Assembly: GCA_963837265.1 (NCBI GenBank)
Contig: CAWIMQ010000002.1
Span: forward strand, 62,001 to 126,000
Direction: 5' to 3'
Length of the DNA stretch: 64,000 bases
From: DATBLE01 sp963837265
GTDB taxonomy: Bacteria > Actinomycetota > Thermoleophilia > Gaiellales > Gaiellaceae
Shown: positions 1 through 8,893 of the stretch, in pieces
Position numbering within the stretch: the first letter of the stretch is position 1
Layout: each line of letters opens with the position of its first letter
Notes under the pieces: generated by a model
Told to the model about the DNA's origin: nothing
The model's database searches: none
What the model saw: only the letters and a program-made list of their open reading frames with translations
Position numbers and translations under genes: made by a program

Positions 1-19
1 CTTTCCAGCCGGCCATCGA

Positions 20-34
20 AGGGGTCAGACCCCT
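20..34. repeat. GGGGTC-W-GACCCC palindrome, copy 1
   Basis: AGGGGTCAGACCCCT is a near-perfect inverted repeat. The same core recurs at 19126-19140 and 35912-35926, each time at or next to a gene end. Confidence 0.6.
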
Positions 35-138
35 GTCATGTCCCGTTCGGCCCTGATTCGGGCCCAGTGGGAGGCCGCCTCGACGGCCGCCCAGCGGACG
101 ACCCACGCCAGCGCGGCGAGCTTGAGGAACCGCTTCAA
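25..138 (-). CDS. small hypothetical protein (37 aa)
   Basis: A 37-residue frame starting with TTG, which shares four bases (TTGA) with the stop of the upstream acetyltransferase gene. This is typical of translationally coupled genes. The N-terminal half is hydrophobic (LKLAALAWVVRWAAVEAA) and the end is basic, so a membrane-associated peptide is possible. I do not recognise a family. Its stop lies inside a GGGGTC-A-GACCCC palindrome. It could equally be a chance frame in high-GC DNA. Confidence 0.35.
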   Translation of the reverse strand: MKRFLKLAALAWVVRWAAVEAASHWARIRAERDMTGV

Positions 139-914
139 AAGATCAGGCTCCGGTAGGAGATCGTCCGCCGCATCCCGATCGCCTCGTAGACGCGCATCGC
201 CGCCGCGTTGTTCGGCCGGACGAACAGGCAGACGCGCGGCACCTGCCCGAGGAGGCGCACGCAGAGGTCGCGCATGCCGCGCTTCGCGTAGCCACGCCCG
301 CGTGCCGACGGGTCGACCCAGACCTGCTGGAGCTGCACGGCCTCCGGCGTCCAGGCCGACGCCTCCGCCTTGAACAGGATCGTGCCGCTCTCGATCCAGA
401 GCCACGAGCGGCCCTCCCCGATCTGCGCCTGCGTCCGCCAGCGAAAGCCGTCCGGGTCCCGGTGGAGCGGGTTCAGGCCGATCTCCTCCTCGTGCGCTGC
501 CGCGCAGGCGGGCACGAGGACGGGGAGATCGGCCAGCGTCGCTTCCCGCAGCCCGGTGTCGCCCGGCTCGGGCGGCATCTCCAGCACGTAGACCGGCTGC
601 CCCGGGCGGTCCTCCCGCGGCGAGGGCATCCTCCCCTCGGCCGCCTCCCACAGCTCGCCCACCGCCCGTTCCTCGCCGATCAGCATCCGCGCGCGGCTCG
701 ACACGGCGGCCGGCGCGAACGCCGCACAGTCCCGTCCCGAAGGGACGACGTTGGCGCCGACGTGACACAGGGCGCTGAGCGTGCCGTTCTCGCCCAGAGC
801 GGAGAAGCGGCCGAGACCGCGGCGGGCGACGTCCTCGAGGAAGACCCGCTCGACCGGATCCTCGGCGCAGAAGGCGAGGATCTGGCGGAGGGTCGGCTCG
901 AAGGGCGCGGCCAC
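135..914 (-). CDS. GNAT family N-acetyltransferase
   Basis: A 259-residue protein with a C-terminal GNAT fold (about residues 120-259). The acetyl-CoA-binding motif is visible as QVWVDPSARGRGYAKRGM, followed by NNAAAMRVYEAIGM, which matches the usual late helix (N..A..LYe..GF). The N-terminal 110 residues look like the regulatory half found in DUF4081-type acetyltransferases. The protein substrate or small-molecule acceptor cannot be told. The start is GTG at 914. A TTGA overlap links it to a small downstream frame. It is divergent from deoD. Confidence 0.85.
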   Translation of the reverse strand: MAAPFEPTLRQILAFCAEDPVERVFLEDVARRGLGRFSALGENGTLSALCHVGANVVPSGRDCAAFAPAAVSSRARMLIGEERAVGELWEAAEGRMPSPREDRPGQPVYVLEMPPEPGDTGLREATLADLPVLVPACAAAHEEEIGLNPLHRDPDGFRWRTQAQIGEGRSWLWIESGTILFKAEASAWTPEAVQLQQVWVDPSARGRGYAKRGMRDLCVRLLGQVPRVCLFVRPNNAAAMRVYEAIGMRRTISYRSLIF

Positions 915-960
915 GTCACCGTTTCTTATACAGCGTGCAGCCCGCTAGGCTTGCGCGGCG

Positions 961-1668
961 ATGCCGATCCACCTCAGAGCCGAGCCGGGCGACTACGCGG
1001 AAGGGTGCCTTCTCCCCGGCGACCCTCTGCGCGCCCAGTACATCGCCGAGACGTTCCTCGAGGACGCGGTCGAGGTCAACCACGAGCGCGGGATGCTCGG
1101 CTACACGGGAGCGTTCCGGGGGCAGCGAGTGTCGGTGCAGTCGAGCGGGATGGGCTGCCCCTCGGCCGGGATCGTGATCGAGGAGCTGACCCAGCTCGGC
1201 GTGAGGAAGATCCTCCGGGTCGGCACGTGCGGCGGCCTCCAGCCCGACCTCCGGATGGGCGACCTGATCGTCGCGCTCTCGGCGACGCCTGCCGACGCGA
1301 CCCCGACGCACCTGGTCGGCGGCGAGCCCCATGCCCCCACCGCCGACTGGGAGCTCGTGCACGGCGCCGTCCACCACGCGAAGCAGCTCGGCCGGAAGGT
1401 ACGGGTCGGCGGTGTCGTCTCCAGCGACGTCTTCTACAACCCGGACGGCGGCCAGTACCAGCGCTGGGGCGACCGGGGCATCCTCGCCGTCGAGATGGAG
1501 GCGGCGATGCTGTTCACGCTGGGGGCGCTGCGGAAGATCCAGGCCGGCTGTCTGCTCGTCGTCAGCGACGTGGTCGTCGACGGCGAGTTCAAGCGGATCA
1601 CGGACGAGGAGATGCGCGCCGCCGTCGACCAGATGACCGAGTTGGCGCTCCTGACCATTTCGGGCTGA
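961..1668 (+). CDS. deoD: purine-nucleoside phosphorylase
   Basis: A 235-residue enzyme of the PNP/uridine phosphorylase family, which cleaves purine (deoxy)nucleosides with phosphate to a free base and ribose-1-phosphate. The phosphate and base sites are visible: LLPGDPLRAQYIAE near the N-terminus, RVGTCGGLQ in the middle, VEMEAAMLF for the ribose, and VVSDVVVDGE with the catalytic Asp near the C-terminus. This set and the length fit the hexameric DeoD type better than the trimeric type. A TAGGCT box 8 bases upstream suggests a nearly leaderless message. The stop codon lies in a perfect hairpin. Confidence 0.9.
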   Translation: MPIHLRAEPGDYAEGCLLPGDPLRAQYIAETFLEDAVEVNHERGMLGYTGAFRGQRVSVQSSGMGCPSAGIVIEELTQLGVRKILRVGTCGGLQPDLRMGDLIVALSATPADATPTHLVGGEPHAPTADWELVHGAVHHAKQLGRKVRVGGVVSSDVFYNPDGGQYQRWGDRGILAVEMEAAMLFTLGALRKIQAGCLLVVSDVVVDGEFKRITDEEMRAAVDQMTELALLTISG

Positions 1669-1681
1669 CGCCCGAAATGGT
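1654..1681 (+). terminator. 12-bp perfect hairpin over the deoD stop
   Basis: Arms 1654-1665 and 1670-1681 (ACCATTTCGGGC and its complement) with a 4-base loop holding the TGA stop. There is no T-run, so it may be an mRNA-end stabiliser rather than a classical intrinsic terminator. Confidence 0.6.
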
Positions 1682-1705
1682 TGGCGGGTCTCCTAACCTT
1701 CGCTG

Positions 1706-2635
1706 ATGCCGCAGGCAGCAGCGAAGGCGGTGTTCCTGGTCAACCCGGCCTCCGACGGCGGGGCGACGGGCCGCCGCTGGCCGGAGCTCGCGCGACGGGC
1801 CTCGGCCAGGGGCCTCGAGGGCGACGTGCTGTTCTCCGAGCGGCCGCACCACCTGCGAGAGCTCGCGAGTCGCGTCGCCGGGCAGGGAGCGGAGCTCGTG
1901 GTCGCGGTCGGGGGCGACGGCACCGTCAACGAGGTCGCGGCCGGGATCGTCGGCACCGCTTCGGAGCTGGCGGTGATCCCGCGCGGCACCGGCGTCGACT
2001 TCGTCCGCACCTACGGCATCCCGACGAGGCTCGACGAGGCCGTCCGGGTCGCGGCCGAGGGCGAGACGCGGCCGATCGACGCAGGCCGGGTCGCCTTCCG
2101 GGCCTGGTCCGGGGAGCCCGGGGAAGCGTGGTTCGTCAACGTCGCCGGCGTCGGGATGAGCGGGGCCGTCGCGAAGCGGACGAACGAGTCCTCGAAGGTG
2201 CTCGGCGGTCGAGCGTCCTACCTCTGGTCCACCCTTGCCGTCTTCGCGCGCTGGCGCAACACCGACGTGCAGGCGACCGTGAACGGCGTGAGCCGCGCGG
2301 GGCGGATGCTGGAGGTCGTGGTCGCGAACGGGCGCTTCCTCGGCGGCGGGATGATGATGTGCCCGCAGGCGAGCCCGGACGACGGCCTCTTCGACGTGCT
2401 CCTGATCGGCGACATCACGCGGGCCGACCTCGTCCGCACGCTGCCGAAGATCTACCGGGGCACACACCTTCCGCACCCGAAGGCGGAGCTGCTGCGTGGC
2501 GCGGTGGTCACGGTCGACTCCGCCGAGCCGCTACCCGTCCAACTCGACGGCGAGCAGCCCGGGACGACGCCCGCCCGCTTCGAGCTCGTCCCGCAGGCGT
2601 TGCGGCTGCGCGTACCCGTCCGGCCGCGCGGCTAG
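1706..2635 (+). CDS. diacylglycerol kinase family lipid kinase
   Basis: A 309-residue protein of the DagK/YegS/sphingosine kinase-like family. The nucleotide-binding signature is clear: VNPASDGG near the start, then VAVGGDGTVNEVAAG, then PRGTGVDF, and a later GGGMMMCPQASPDDGLFDV. Such enzymes phosphorylate diacylglycerol or related lipids at the membrane and recycle lipid intermediates. ATG at 1706 follows a TAACCT box by 6 bases, so transcription is probably leaderless. The stop overlaps that of the convergent gene by four bases. Confidence 0.88.
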   Translation: MPQAAAKAVFLVNPASDGGATGRRWPELARRASARGLEGDVLFSERPHHLRELASRVAGQGAELVVAVGGDGTVNEVAAGIVGTASELAVIPRGTGVDFVRTYGIPTRLDEAVRVAAEGETRPIDAGRVAFRAWSGEPGEAWFVNVAGVGMSGAVAKRTNESSKVLGGRASYLWSTLAVFARWRNTDVQATVNGVSRAGRMLEVVVANGRFLGGGMMMCPQASPDDGLFDVLLIGDITRADLVRTLPKIYRGTHLPHPKAELLRGAVVTVDSAEPLPVQLDGEQPGTTPARFELVPQALRLRVPVRPRG

Positions 2636-2931
2636 CCGGCCCGGGAGCTCCGGGACCGGCCGGTGGACGTCGGCCTCGGCTTCCGCGCCCTCCGCCCGGT
2701 GGTGCCGCCCGCCGAGGCGAGCTCGTCGAGCCGGCGTTCCAGCTCGGCGACACGCCGCTCGAGCGGGTCGAGGCTGCGCACGCGCCTGGTCAGCTCGTCG
2801 ACCCGGTCGCGCAGAGCGTTCGCCGCCTCGACGAGCCGCGCTCCACCCGGGAGGTCCCCGATCCGCTGGAGCGCCTCCTCGCCGGTCCCGGCGAGCCGCG
2901 AGATCATGTCCTTCTGCTTTCGTTGCGCCAT
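2632..2931 (-). CDS. hypothetical coiled-coil protein
   Basis: A 99-residue protein, unrecognised. Residues 30-75 form a strongly charged heptad-like stretch (RVDELTRRV, LERRVAELERRLDEL) that predicts a coiled coil. The last 25 residues are basic and serine-rich. There is no signal peptide or membrane segment. It is convergent with the lipid kinase, with overlapping stops. Its size and makeup resemble small cytosolic structural or DNA-associated proteins of actinobacteria, but no function can be assigned. Confidence 0.65.
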   Translation of the reverse strand: MAQRKQKDMISRLAGTGEEALQRIGDLPGGARLVEAANALRDRVDELTRRVRSLDPLERRVAELERRLDELASAGGTTGRRARKPRPTSTGRSRSSRAG

Positions 2932-2949
2932 AGACCCGGGACGATACCG

Positions 2950-4459
2950 TCAGCCGGACGCGGAGGCGGCCCGGCTCACCTCGTTCACCGTGTACACGAT
3001 CCGGTAGCAGCCCCGGGTGTTCGAGCGAGGGCACGACGACGGCGCTCCGAGCGCGTCGGATGCATGGGTGCCGACCGCGTCGGCCGGGGAGCGGTAGACA
3101 TCCGCGACCGACCCGGGCGCGTCGTCACCGGCAAGGTCCAGGAACTCGCCGGTGCCGCGCGGGCACGGCGAAGGCGGAGAGACGATGCTGTGCGCGCTCA
3201 GGCTGCCGTTGTCGCACTCACGGCCAGTGACGACGACGCGAAGTGGCGCACGCCTCGCGACGTAGACGTCCACCGTCCTGCCGAGTCGCACGGTCTGCCC
3301 GTCGGTCGGGCGCAGCAGGGGCCACCGCGTCCAGACGCCGGCGACGCTGCTGTAGAGCGCCCACTCCCCGGGCGGCTTCGAGATCTGGGCCCTGCGGGTC
3401 GTCTCGACGCTGGCGCAGGCCGGGTCGGTGGCTGGACAGCCGGGGTCCATGGCCCGCCGGACCAGGATGCGATCGAAGCGGAGGCGAAGGTGGACGGGCA
3501 GCGCCGACGGCGGGGTGGGGCGCCAGCCGACGAACACCTGCTTCGCGACGACGACCCGCTTTCCGGGAGGGGCGGCGACGGTGACGAGGAGCTTCGGGTC
3601 CACCGGCGCCCGAAACCACCGTCGGCGCCGGGGCGCCGGGGCTCGAGCCCGCATCGACGATCCGGACGTGAAGCCTCGCGTTCGGGCCCGGGCGCGGCGG
3701 CGCGACGAGATCGAAGCGGTAGACGCCGTTGACGTCCTGCCGGTTCGGCTCGGCGGCGAGGCACGCCTGGAACGCCGGACGGTCGCCCTTCGCCCGGTGG
3801 GCACACTCGGCCGAGGCGCCGGCGGGCGTCCGGTCGGTCGAGATCACCAGGTCGGCCTCCGTCTCGCCGGCCGGGCTGCGCGGCGAGACGCCCCGCCGCT
3901 CCACCCAGGCCGCGCGCAGCGGGTGCAGCTCGGTGCGCTCGCCGCCGTCCTGCCAGTGGCCGCAGTCCCACACCCAGTCGCCGAGCAGGGCGACGCGGTC
4001 GCCGGGCCCGGGCCACGCGAACGACGGGAAGGCCGCCTGCTCCCACTCGGTATGCAGACGCCCCGTCTCCTCGTCGTCGCCGGCGAAGTTTCCCGTCCTC
4101 GCCGAGGGGCTGCCGCCGAGCAGGAAGGAGTCGGCCGGGTCCGCCGCGACGTTGACGAGGAAGTCGAAGGAGTCGTGCGAGACGGGGTCGTCGACGTCGG
4201 TCGGGTGCGCCCCGAGATAGACAGGGTCGGCGCCGACCACGCCGTGCACCCACCGGGGCGGGGGCGGCTTGCCGTCGGCGGGCGCTGCGGCGTCGTTCAC
4301 GTACGCCCAGGTCGGCTGCTCCTTCGTGAACAGGCCGGCGGCGTCCCGGCCGCACCCGTCCGCCTGCGCCTGCGTGGCCGGATCCGGGCGCGTCGCCGCG
4401 TAGGCGGCGGCGGCCGCCGCCGCGGCGAGCACCACGCCGACGAGCGCCAGCCGTCTCAC
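2950..4459 (-). pseudogene. secreted hypothetical protein split by a frameshift
   Basis: Reading from GTG 4459, a signal-peptide-like start (LALVGVVLAAAAAAAAYAAT) leads into a Trp- and Asp-rich secreted domain. It runs in frame to about 3610-3625 and then becomes low-complexity Arg/Pro sequence. From the same point another frame continues sensibly (PVDPKLLVTVAAPPGKRVVV) to a stop at 2950. The two parts together make one protein of about 500 residues joined by a single-base shift. It is either a true pseudogene or a sequencing or assembly error. The family is not recognised. The C-terminal part has several Cys residues (CYRIVYTV near the end), in keeping with export. Confidence 0.6.
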
Positions 4460-4490
4460 CGCGGCATCATGCTCGACCGCGCAGGCGCCC

Positions 4491-5228
4491 CTACGGGTGG
4501 ATCACCACGGGCGTCCCGCCCGGCGTCGCCGCGAACAGGCGCCTCAGCGTCGCGTTCGGGACGCGGATGCAGCCGTTCGAGACCGCCCGGCCGATCGACC
4601 ACGGGGCGTTCGTGCCGTGGATCCCGATCGGGCCTCCCTGGGCCCATCCGGTAAGGACGTTCGAGAAGGCGGAGACCCCGAGCGCCGCCGGGCCGTACGC
4701 GCCGTCCGGATCGGTGACGACGATCCGCTGGTTCACGTAGTAGCGCCCGATCGGCGTCGGCGTCGCCGGTGCGCCGACCGCCACCGGCGTGGTCAGGACG
4801 CGCTTCCCGGCACGGTAGAGGGTCAGCTTGCGGGCGGACAGGTCGACGACGATGCGCGTCACCACCTTCTCGACCTCGACGTCGGCGGGGCGGACGTAGC
4901 CGACGACCCCGTTCGGCCGCATCGGCAGCTTGACGCGGTACCACGACGCGCTGCAGGACTCGTTCACGATCGCGCCGACGATCGAGAACGTCGTCGGGTA
5001 CCGGTTCTGGTTCAGCCTGCCGAACCGGGCGATCAGAGGTCCGGAGGGCCTGCGATACGCCTCGAGCCGGCTCTTGACGACGGCGGCGAACGCGCTCTTC
5101 GGCGTTCCGACCGGGTGGAGGACGCCCGCGCGGCATTGCTGTGGTGCAGCGGCGGCCGGAGCCGGCCCGGCCGTGGCAGCGACGGCGGCCAACGCCGCGA
5201 CGAGGACCAGCACGGAACGGGCGAGCAT
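4491..5228 (-). CDS. L,D-transpeptidase (YkuD domain)
   Basis: A 245-residue exported protein: hydrophobic signal peptide (SVLVLVAALAAVAA), a linker domain, and a C-terminal YkuD catalytic domain. The active site is visible as GIHGTN followed by SNGCIRVPN, where Cys is the nucleophile and His and Arg are the conserved partners. These enzymes form 3-3 cross-links in peptidoglycan or attach proteins to it. ATG at 5228 was chosen; GTG at 5231 is adjacent. It lies among other cell-envelope genes. Confidence 0.9.
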   Translation of the reverse strand: MLARSVLVLVAALAAVAATAGPAPAAAAPQQCRAGVLHPVGTPKSAFAAVVKSRLEAYRRPSGPLIARFGRLNQNRYPTTFSIVGAIVNESCSASWYRVKLPMRPNGVVGYVRPADVEVEKVVTRIVVDLSARKLTLYRAGKRVLTTPVAVGAPATPTPIGRYYVNQRIVVTDPDGAYGPAALGVSAFSNVLTGWAQGGPIGIHGTNAPWSIGRAVSNGCIRVPNATLRRLFAATPGGTPVVIHP

Positions 5229-5310
5229 CACGTGGACATTGTCGCAACGAATCAGGACGCGGCAAACCCGGGGGGACGCTCGTGCCCTGCAGGAGGCGAG
5301 CGCATCCTCC

Positions 5311-6042
5311 TCAGGGCGCGAGGCTACGAGCCACCGCCCCGAGCACGACGCCGGCGGCGCCCTCGATCCTCAGGTCGGCCCGGCCGTCGTAGGGCGTCTC
5401 GCCCCTGTTCACGATCGCAAGTCTCCCTCCCGCGGCGAGCGTCTCCTCGGGCAAGGCCGCCACCGGGAAGACCTCGAGCGACGAGCCGACGACGAGCAGG
5501 AGACCGGCGCCGCGGGCGAGCGCGAAGGCCCGGTCGAGCTCCGCCTCCGGCATCAGCTCGCCGAACATGACCACGTCCGGCTTCAGCACCTCGCCGCAAC
5601 GCTCGCAGGCCGGCACGGGCAGCAGCTCGACCACGCGCTCGAAGCCTTCGCGGTGCCCACAGGCCGGGCAGCTCGCGGTCCGGATCGAGCCGTGCACCTC
5701 TACCACCTGCGCCGATCCGGCCGCCTGGTGGAGACGGTCGACGTTCTGCGTGACCACCGCCTCGACGAGGCCTCTCCGCTCGAGCTCGGCGAGGGCGAGG
5801 TGCGCGGCGTTCGGCTTCGCGTCGGCGAGGACGCCGAGGCGCTTCGAGTAGAAGTCCCACACCTTCGCCGGGTCGCGCCGAAAGGCTTCGATCGTCGCGT
5901 ACTCCATCGGGTCGTAGCGGCGCCAGATGCCGGTCGGCGAGCGGAAGTCGGGGATCCCGCTCTCGGTCGAGACGCCGGCGCCGGTGAGCACGACGCACGG
6001 CTGCGCGTCTACGATCAGGGCGGCCAGACGCTCCACGGACAT
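5311..6042 (-). CDS. Sir2-family NAD-dependent protein deacylase
   Basis: A 243-residue sirtuin. The NAD-binding motifs are intact: GAGVSTESGIPDFRS near residues 20-35, TQNVDRLHQAAGS with the catalytic His region, and VGSSLEVFP late. Two Cys pairs (CPAC and CERC) bind the structural zinc. The length fits CobB-type class III or U enzymes that remove acetyl or other acyl groups from lysines, releasing O-acyl-ADP-ribose. Its ATG (6042-6040) shares two bases with the ATG of the divergent gene at 6041, so one or both messages are likely leaderless, or one start is misplaced. Confidence 0.92.
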   Translation of the reverse strand: MSVERLAALIVDAQPCVVLTGAGVSTESGIPDFRSPTGIWRRYDPMEYATIEAFRRDPAKVWDFYSKRLGVLADAKPNAAHLALAELERRGLVEAVVTQNVDRLHQAAGSAQVVEVHGSIRTASCPACGHREGFERVVELLPVPACERCGEVLKPDVVMFGELMPEAELDRAFALARGAGLLLVVGSSLEVFPVAALPEETLAAGGRLAIVNRGETPYDGRADLRIEGAAGVVLGAVARSLAP

Positions 6043-6574
6043 GCGTCAGTTGTATCTGCGACTCGGCACCTCCGCCCTGGTCGCCCTCCTGGCGGCCTGG
6101 CCCGCGGACGCGCAGCCCGCGCACCGTGTCGGACAGGCGGGAATCACCGTCCAGCTTCCCGCCGGGTGGCACTCGACCCGCCCCGTCCAGGGGAGGGTGA
6201 CGAACCCCCTCACGCGCATCGCGGTTTCCTCCGGGCCGATCCGTCCGCGCCTGACCGGCCGCTGCGATGCGCAGGTCGCCGGGTACGCCTTCCCGAAGAC
6301 GGCGGTCGCGATCGTCGCCGTCGAGTGGACGGAGCCGCTGGGCGGGATGAAGATCGGGGTCGGACCGCGCCGCCCGCGGCGCTTCACGGCGGCCAACCTA
6401 CAGATCCGCCGGCCCCCGGCGATCGAGTGCTTCGACGGCCCGGGAGGCGGGACCGAGTTCGCCGAGCACGGCCGCTCGCTCGCTGTCTACGTCCTGCTCG
6501 GGCGCAAGGCGCCCGCGCGCCTCGTCGCCCGGGCGCGGGCGGTCCTCGACACGCTCCGCGTCACCCGGCGATAG
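6041..6574 (+). CDS. secreted hypothetical protein
   Basis: A 177-residue protein with a clear signal peptide (YLRLGTSALVALLAAWPADA) followed by a small beta-rich domain with GITVQLPAGWHS, a pattern common in secreted PsbP-like or surface proteins of actinobacteria. Two Cys residues in the mature part may pair. No specific family is assigned. ATG 6041 overlaps the start codon of the divergent sirtuin gene. The next gene, a thioesterase, begins about 8 bases after its stop, which suggests an operon. Confidence 0.6.
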   Translation: MRQLYLRLGTSALVALLAAWPADAQPAHRVGQAGITVQLPAGWHSTRPVQGRVTNPLTRIAVSSGPIRPRLTGRCDAQVAGYAFPKTAVAIVAVEWTEPLGGMKIGVGPRRPRRFTAANLQIRRPPAIECFDGPGGGTEFAEHGRSLAVYVLLGRKAPARLVARARAVLDTLRVTRR

Positions 6575-6581
6575 TTCGCCC

Positions 6582-7028
6582 ATCGACGGCTTCAGGTTCT
6601 CGACGGAGATCGCGGTCCGCTTCGCGGAGACGGACGCGCAGGGCCTCGCCCACAACGCGGCCTACCTCGTCTGGTACGAGGTCGCCCGGATCGAGCACCT
6701 CGCCCGCTTCCGCGACGGCTACAAGGGCCTGCAGGCCGACGGCTACGAGGCGCTCACGATCGAGGCGCACGTCCGCTACCTGAAGCCCGTCTTCTTCGAC
6801 GACCGGATCATCGTGCACGCGCGCTGCGTGGACGTCCGCGGCGCCCGCTTTCGCTACGAGTACGTGCTCGAGCGGGCGCTCCCCGCCGGCGGGGCAGAGA
6901 TCGTCGCCGACGGCTGGACGCTGCACGCGGTCGTCGACCGCGCAACGCTCCGCCCGACCCGATTTCCCAGCTGGCTCGCCGAGGCGGTCGCGGCGGCGGA
7001 GGGGGAGGCCGCGAAGCCCTCCTGCTAG
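6582..7028 (+). CDS. hotdog-fold acyl-CoA thioesterase, start ATC?
   Basis: A frame of about 148 residues with the 4HBT hotdog signature: VRFAETDAQGLAHNAAYLVW (catalytic Asp and the following helix), ARIEHLARF, and later TIEAHVRYLKPVFFDDRIIV. Such enzymes hydrolyse acyl-CoA thioesters. No ATG, GTG or TTG lies upstream in frame between the preceding stop and this motif; ATC at 6582 (ATC-GAC-GGC-TTC) is where family members would begin. A non-canonical start or a base error is therefore likely. The stop overlaps that of the convergent VanW gene by four bases. Confidence 0.75.
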   Translation: MDGFRFSTEIAVRFAETDAQGLAHNAAYLVWYEVARIEHLARFRDGYKGLQADGYEALTIEAHVRYLKPVFFDDRIIVHARCVDVRGARFRYEYVLERALPAGGAEIVADGWTLHAVVDRATLRPTRFPSWLAEAVAAAEGEAAKPSC

Positions 7029-8869
7029 GCGCCCGGAAGGAGCTCGGGCGGCAGGAACGCGCTGGGCGGGACCGGCTTTTCCTTCGGCACCTTCTTCGTC
7101 CCGACGCGGACGATCGACGGATCGCCGATGTAGCTCGAGTACCACGTGCTCTCGGAGAGCAGCTTGCCGTTGTCGTCGTACACGCGCCGCGTCACGCTCG
7201 TCGCGAGCGGCGGCGAGCCCTGGTGGTCGACGACCCGCTTGCCCTTGGGCAAGGTCGGGTCCTTCGTGAGCTGCACCGGAACCGGCCCGGTCGTGCGCAG
7301 CGGCGCCGTCTCGCTCTCCACCTTGCGGTGCTGCGGCATGCCGTAGAGGTTCACCGTCAGCGAGTACGTGCTTGCGAACGTGCGCAGGAGCAGCCAGTGA
7401 TCGGTGTCGTTGACGAAACTGAGGTCGGTGTCCGGGTAGTTCACGGTCGCGTCGCGGCCCTGCGGGTAATGGCTGATGTACAGGGCGTGGTTCGTGCGGG
7501 CCGTGATCGGCAGGCCCGCCTCGTAGGCGGCGTTGAAGACGGTGGTCGAGACCTGGCAGACGCCGCCGCCGAGCGCGTTCTGGAGCTCCCCGTTGATGAT
7601 CACCGGCGCCACCTTGAAGCCCTTGTCCGCGCCGCGCTCGCCGGTCGTCCCGTTGAACGAGAACTCCTTGCCGGGCGCGATCAGCGTGTTGTCGATCAGA
7701 TGTGCGACGAGCTGGACGTTGGAGAGCCGGTTGGGGACGCCGCCGTAGGTGGTCGTGTAGCTCGAGACGATCCCGGTGATCCCCATCGCCTGGGCGTCCT
7801 TCGTCGTGCGCTTCGGCGGTTGAGTGGAGACCGAGATCGGCGCAACCCGGTCAGTGGTGCGGAGTGCCCCGGCGAGCAGGGCCTTGGCGGTCGCCGGGAC
7901 GTCGAGCACCTGCGCGTCGGTGGAGGGCCTGATCGTGATCCCGCCGGAGGTGACGACGAACTCGGCGTCGTGGGCGGATGTGTCGACCTGCTTCTCGAGC
8001 CCCTTGAAGAAGGCATCTGCCCCCGGGCCGGCGATCGCCAGCCGCCTCGCCCCGTCCGCCGGCAGCTTCAGGACTGTCGCGATCTTCCAGCGAGGGACCT
8101 TCAGGCGCTTGGCGCCGACCAGGACCACGGGCGCAGAGACGGCGATCCGGGCGCGCGCCGCCGCCCGCGCCAGCATCGGCGCCGTGACCCGCGGGTCGTC
8201 CGCCTTCGTCGGCAGCGTCACGGTGTTGCCGCGGGAGAGGGAGGACAGCGCGGCGACGATCGCCGCACCGGCGGCCTGGCGATCGAGCACGCGGCCCGTG
8301 TGGGCCGGGACGACCGCAGGGTGCAGGCCGTGCAGGACGACCGCCGCGTCGCGGTGCGGCGCGTCGATCGCCGCCCCGATCCGGGCCACCGCCCGCTTCA
8401 GCGCCGACCCGTCGTAGCTGGCGCGCGCGGCGACGTCGCTCCCGAAGAGGCGCAGCTCCATCCGCCTGAACCCGCGCAGCGGCCCGAAGCCGCCGCCGCG
8501 GCGGCGGGCCGCGGCCACCGCAGCGGCCCAGTCGGGGTCCAGACGAAGGTCCGCCGCCTTGATGCTGAACGTGTGACCGCCTGCCGCGAACCGCACAGGC
8601 TTCGCGAGGCTCGCCTGCGCGCGCTTCGCGAGGGTCCTGGTCGCTTCCGCCGCGGAGAGCCCGCCGACGTCGACCCCGTCGATGCGCAGGCCGCGGGCCA
8701 GCGTCCCCGGCGAGCCGGCGTAGACCACGGCGAGGATCATCGCCGCCAGGACGAAGACCACCAGGGACGCGAGCGTCGCCCGCTTGATCCGACGGATGCG
8801 TGCCTGGCGCCGCCGCCGCAGGACGTACGGCGAGTGGGTGACTTCGGCCTCGAGACGCAAGGCGACCAA
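7025..8869 (-). CDS. VanW family protein with peptidoglycan-binding domains
   Basis: A 614-residue membrane-anchored protein. A basic N-terminus and one TM helix (about residues 32-52, LASLVVFVLAAMILAVVYAG) precede two repeats that resemble the PG_binding_4 domain found with L,D-transpeptidases. The VanW core follows (about 380-500: EFSFNGTTGERGADKGF, GGGVCQVSTTVFNAAYEAGL, HYPQGRDATV). VanW proteins occur in glycopeptide-resistance clusters and widely in actinobacteria, but the biochemical role is unsettled. The start is TTG 8869 or, nine bases later, TTG 8860. Confidence 0.88.
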   Translation of the reverse strand: MVALRLEAEVTHSPYVLRRRRQARIRRIKRATLASLVVFVLAAMILAVVYAGSPGTLARGLRIDGVDVGGLSAAEATRTLAKRAQASLAKPVRFAAGGHTFSIKAADLRLDPDWAAAVAAARRRGGGFGPLRGFRRMELRLFGSDVAARASYDGSALKRAVARIGAAIDAPHRDAAVVLHGLHPAVVPAHTGRVLDRQAAGAAIVAALSSLSRGNTVTLPTKADDPRVTAPMLARAAARARIAVSAPVVLVGAKRLKVPRWKIATVLKLPADGARRLAIAGPGADAFFKGLEKQVDTSAHDAEFVVTSGGITIRPSTDAQVLDVPATAKALLAGALRTTDRVAPISVSTQPPKRTTKDAQAMGITGIVSSYTTTYGGVPNRLSNVQLVAHLIDNTLIAPGKEFSFNGTTGERGADKGFKVAPVIINGELQNALGGGVCQVSTTVFNAAYEAGLPITARTNHALYISHYPQGRDATVNYPDTDLSFVNDTDHWLLLRTFASTYSLTVNLYGMPQHRKVESETAPLRTTGPVPVQLTKDPTLPKGKRVVDHQGSPPLATSVTRRVYDDNGKLLSESTWYSSYIGDPSIVRVGTKKVPKEKPVPPSAFLPPELLPGA

Positions 8870-8893
8870 GTGTACCGGGAGGACCTGCCTTCT

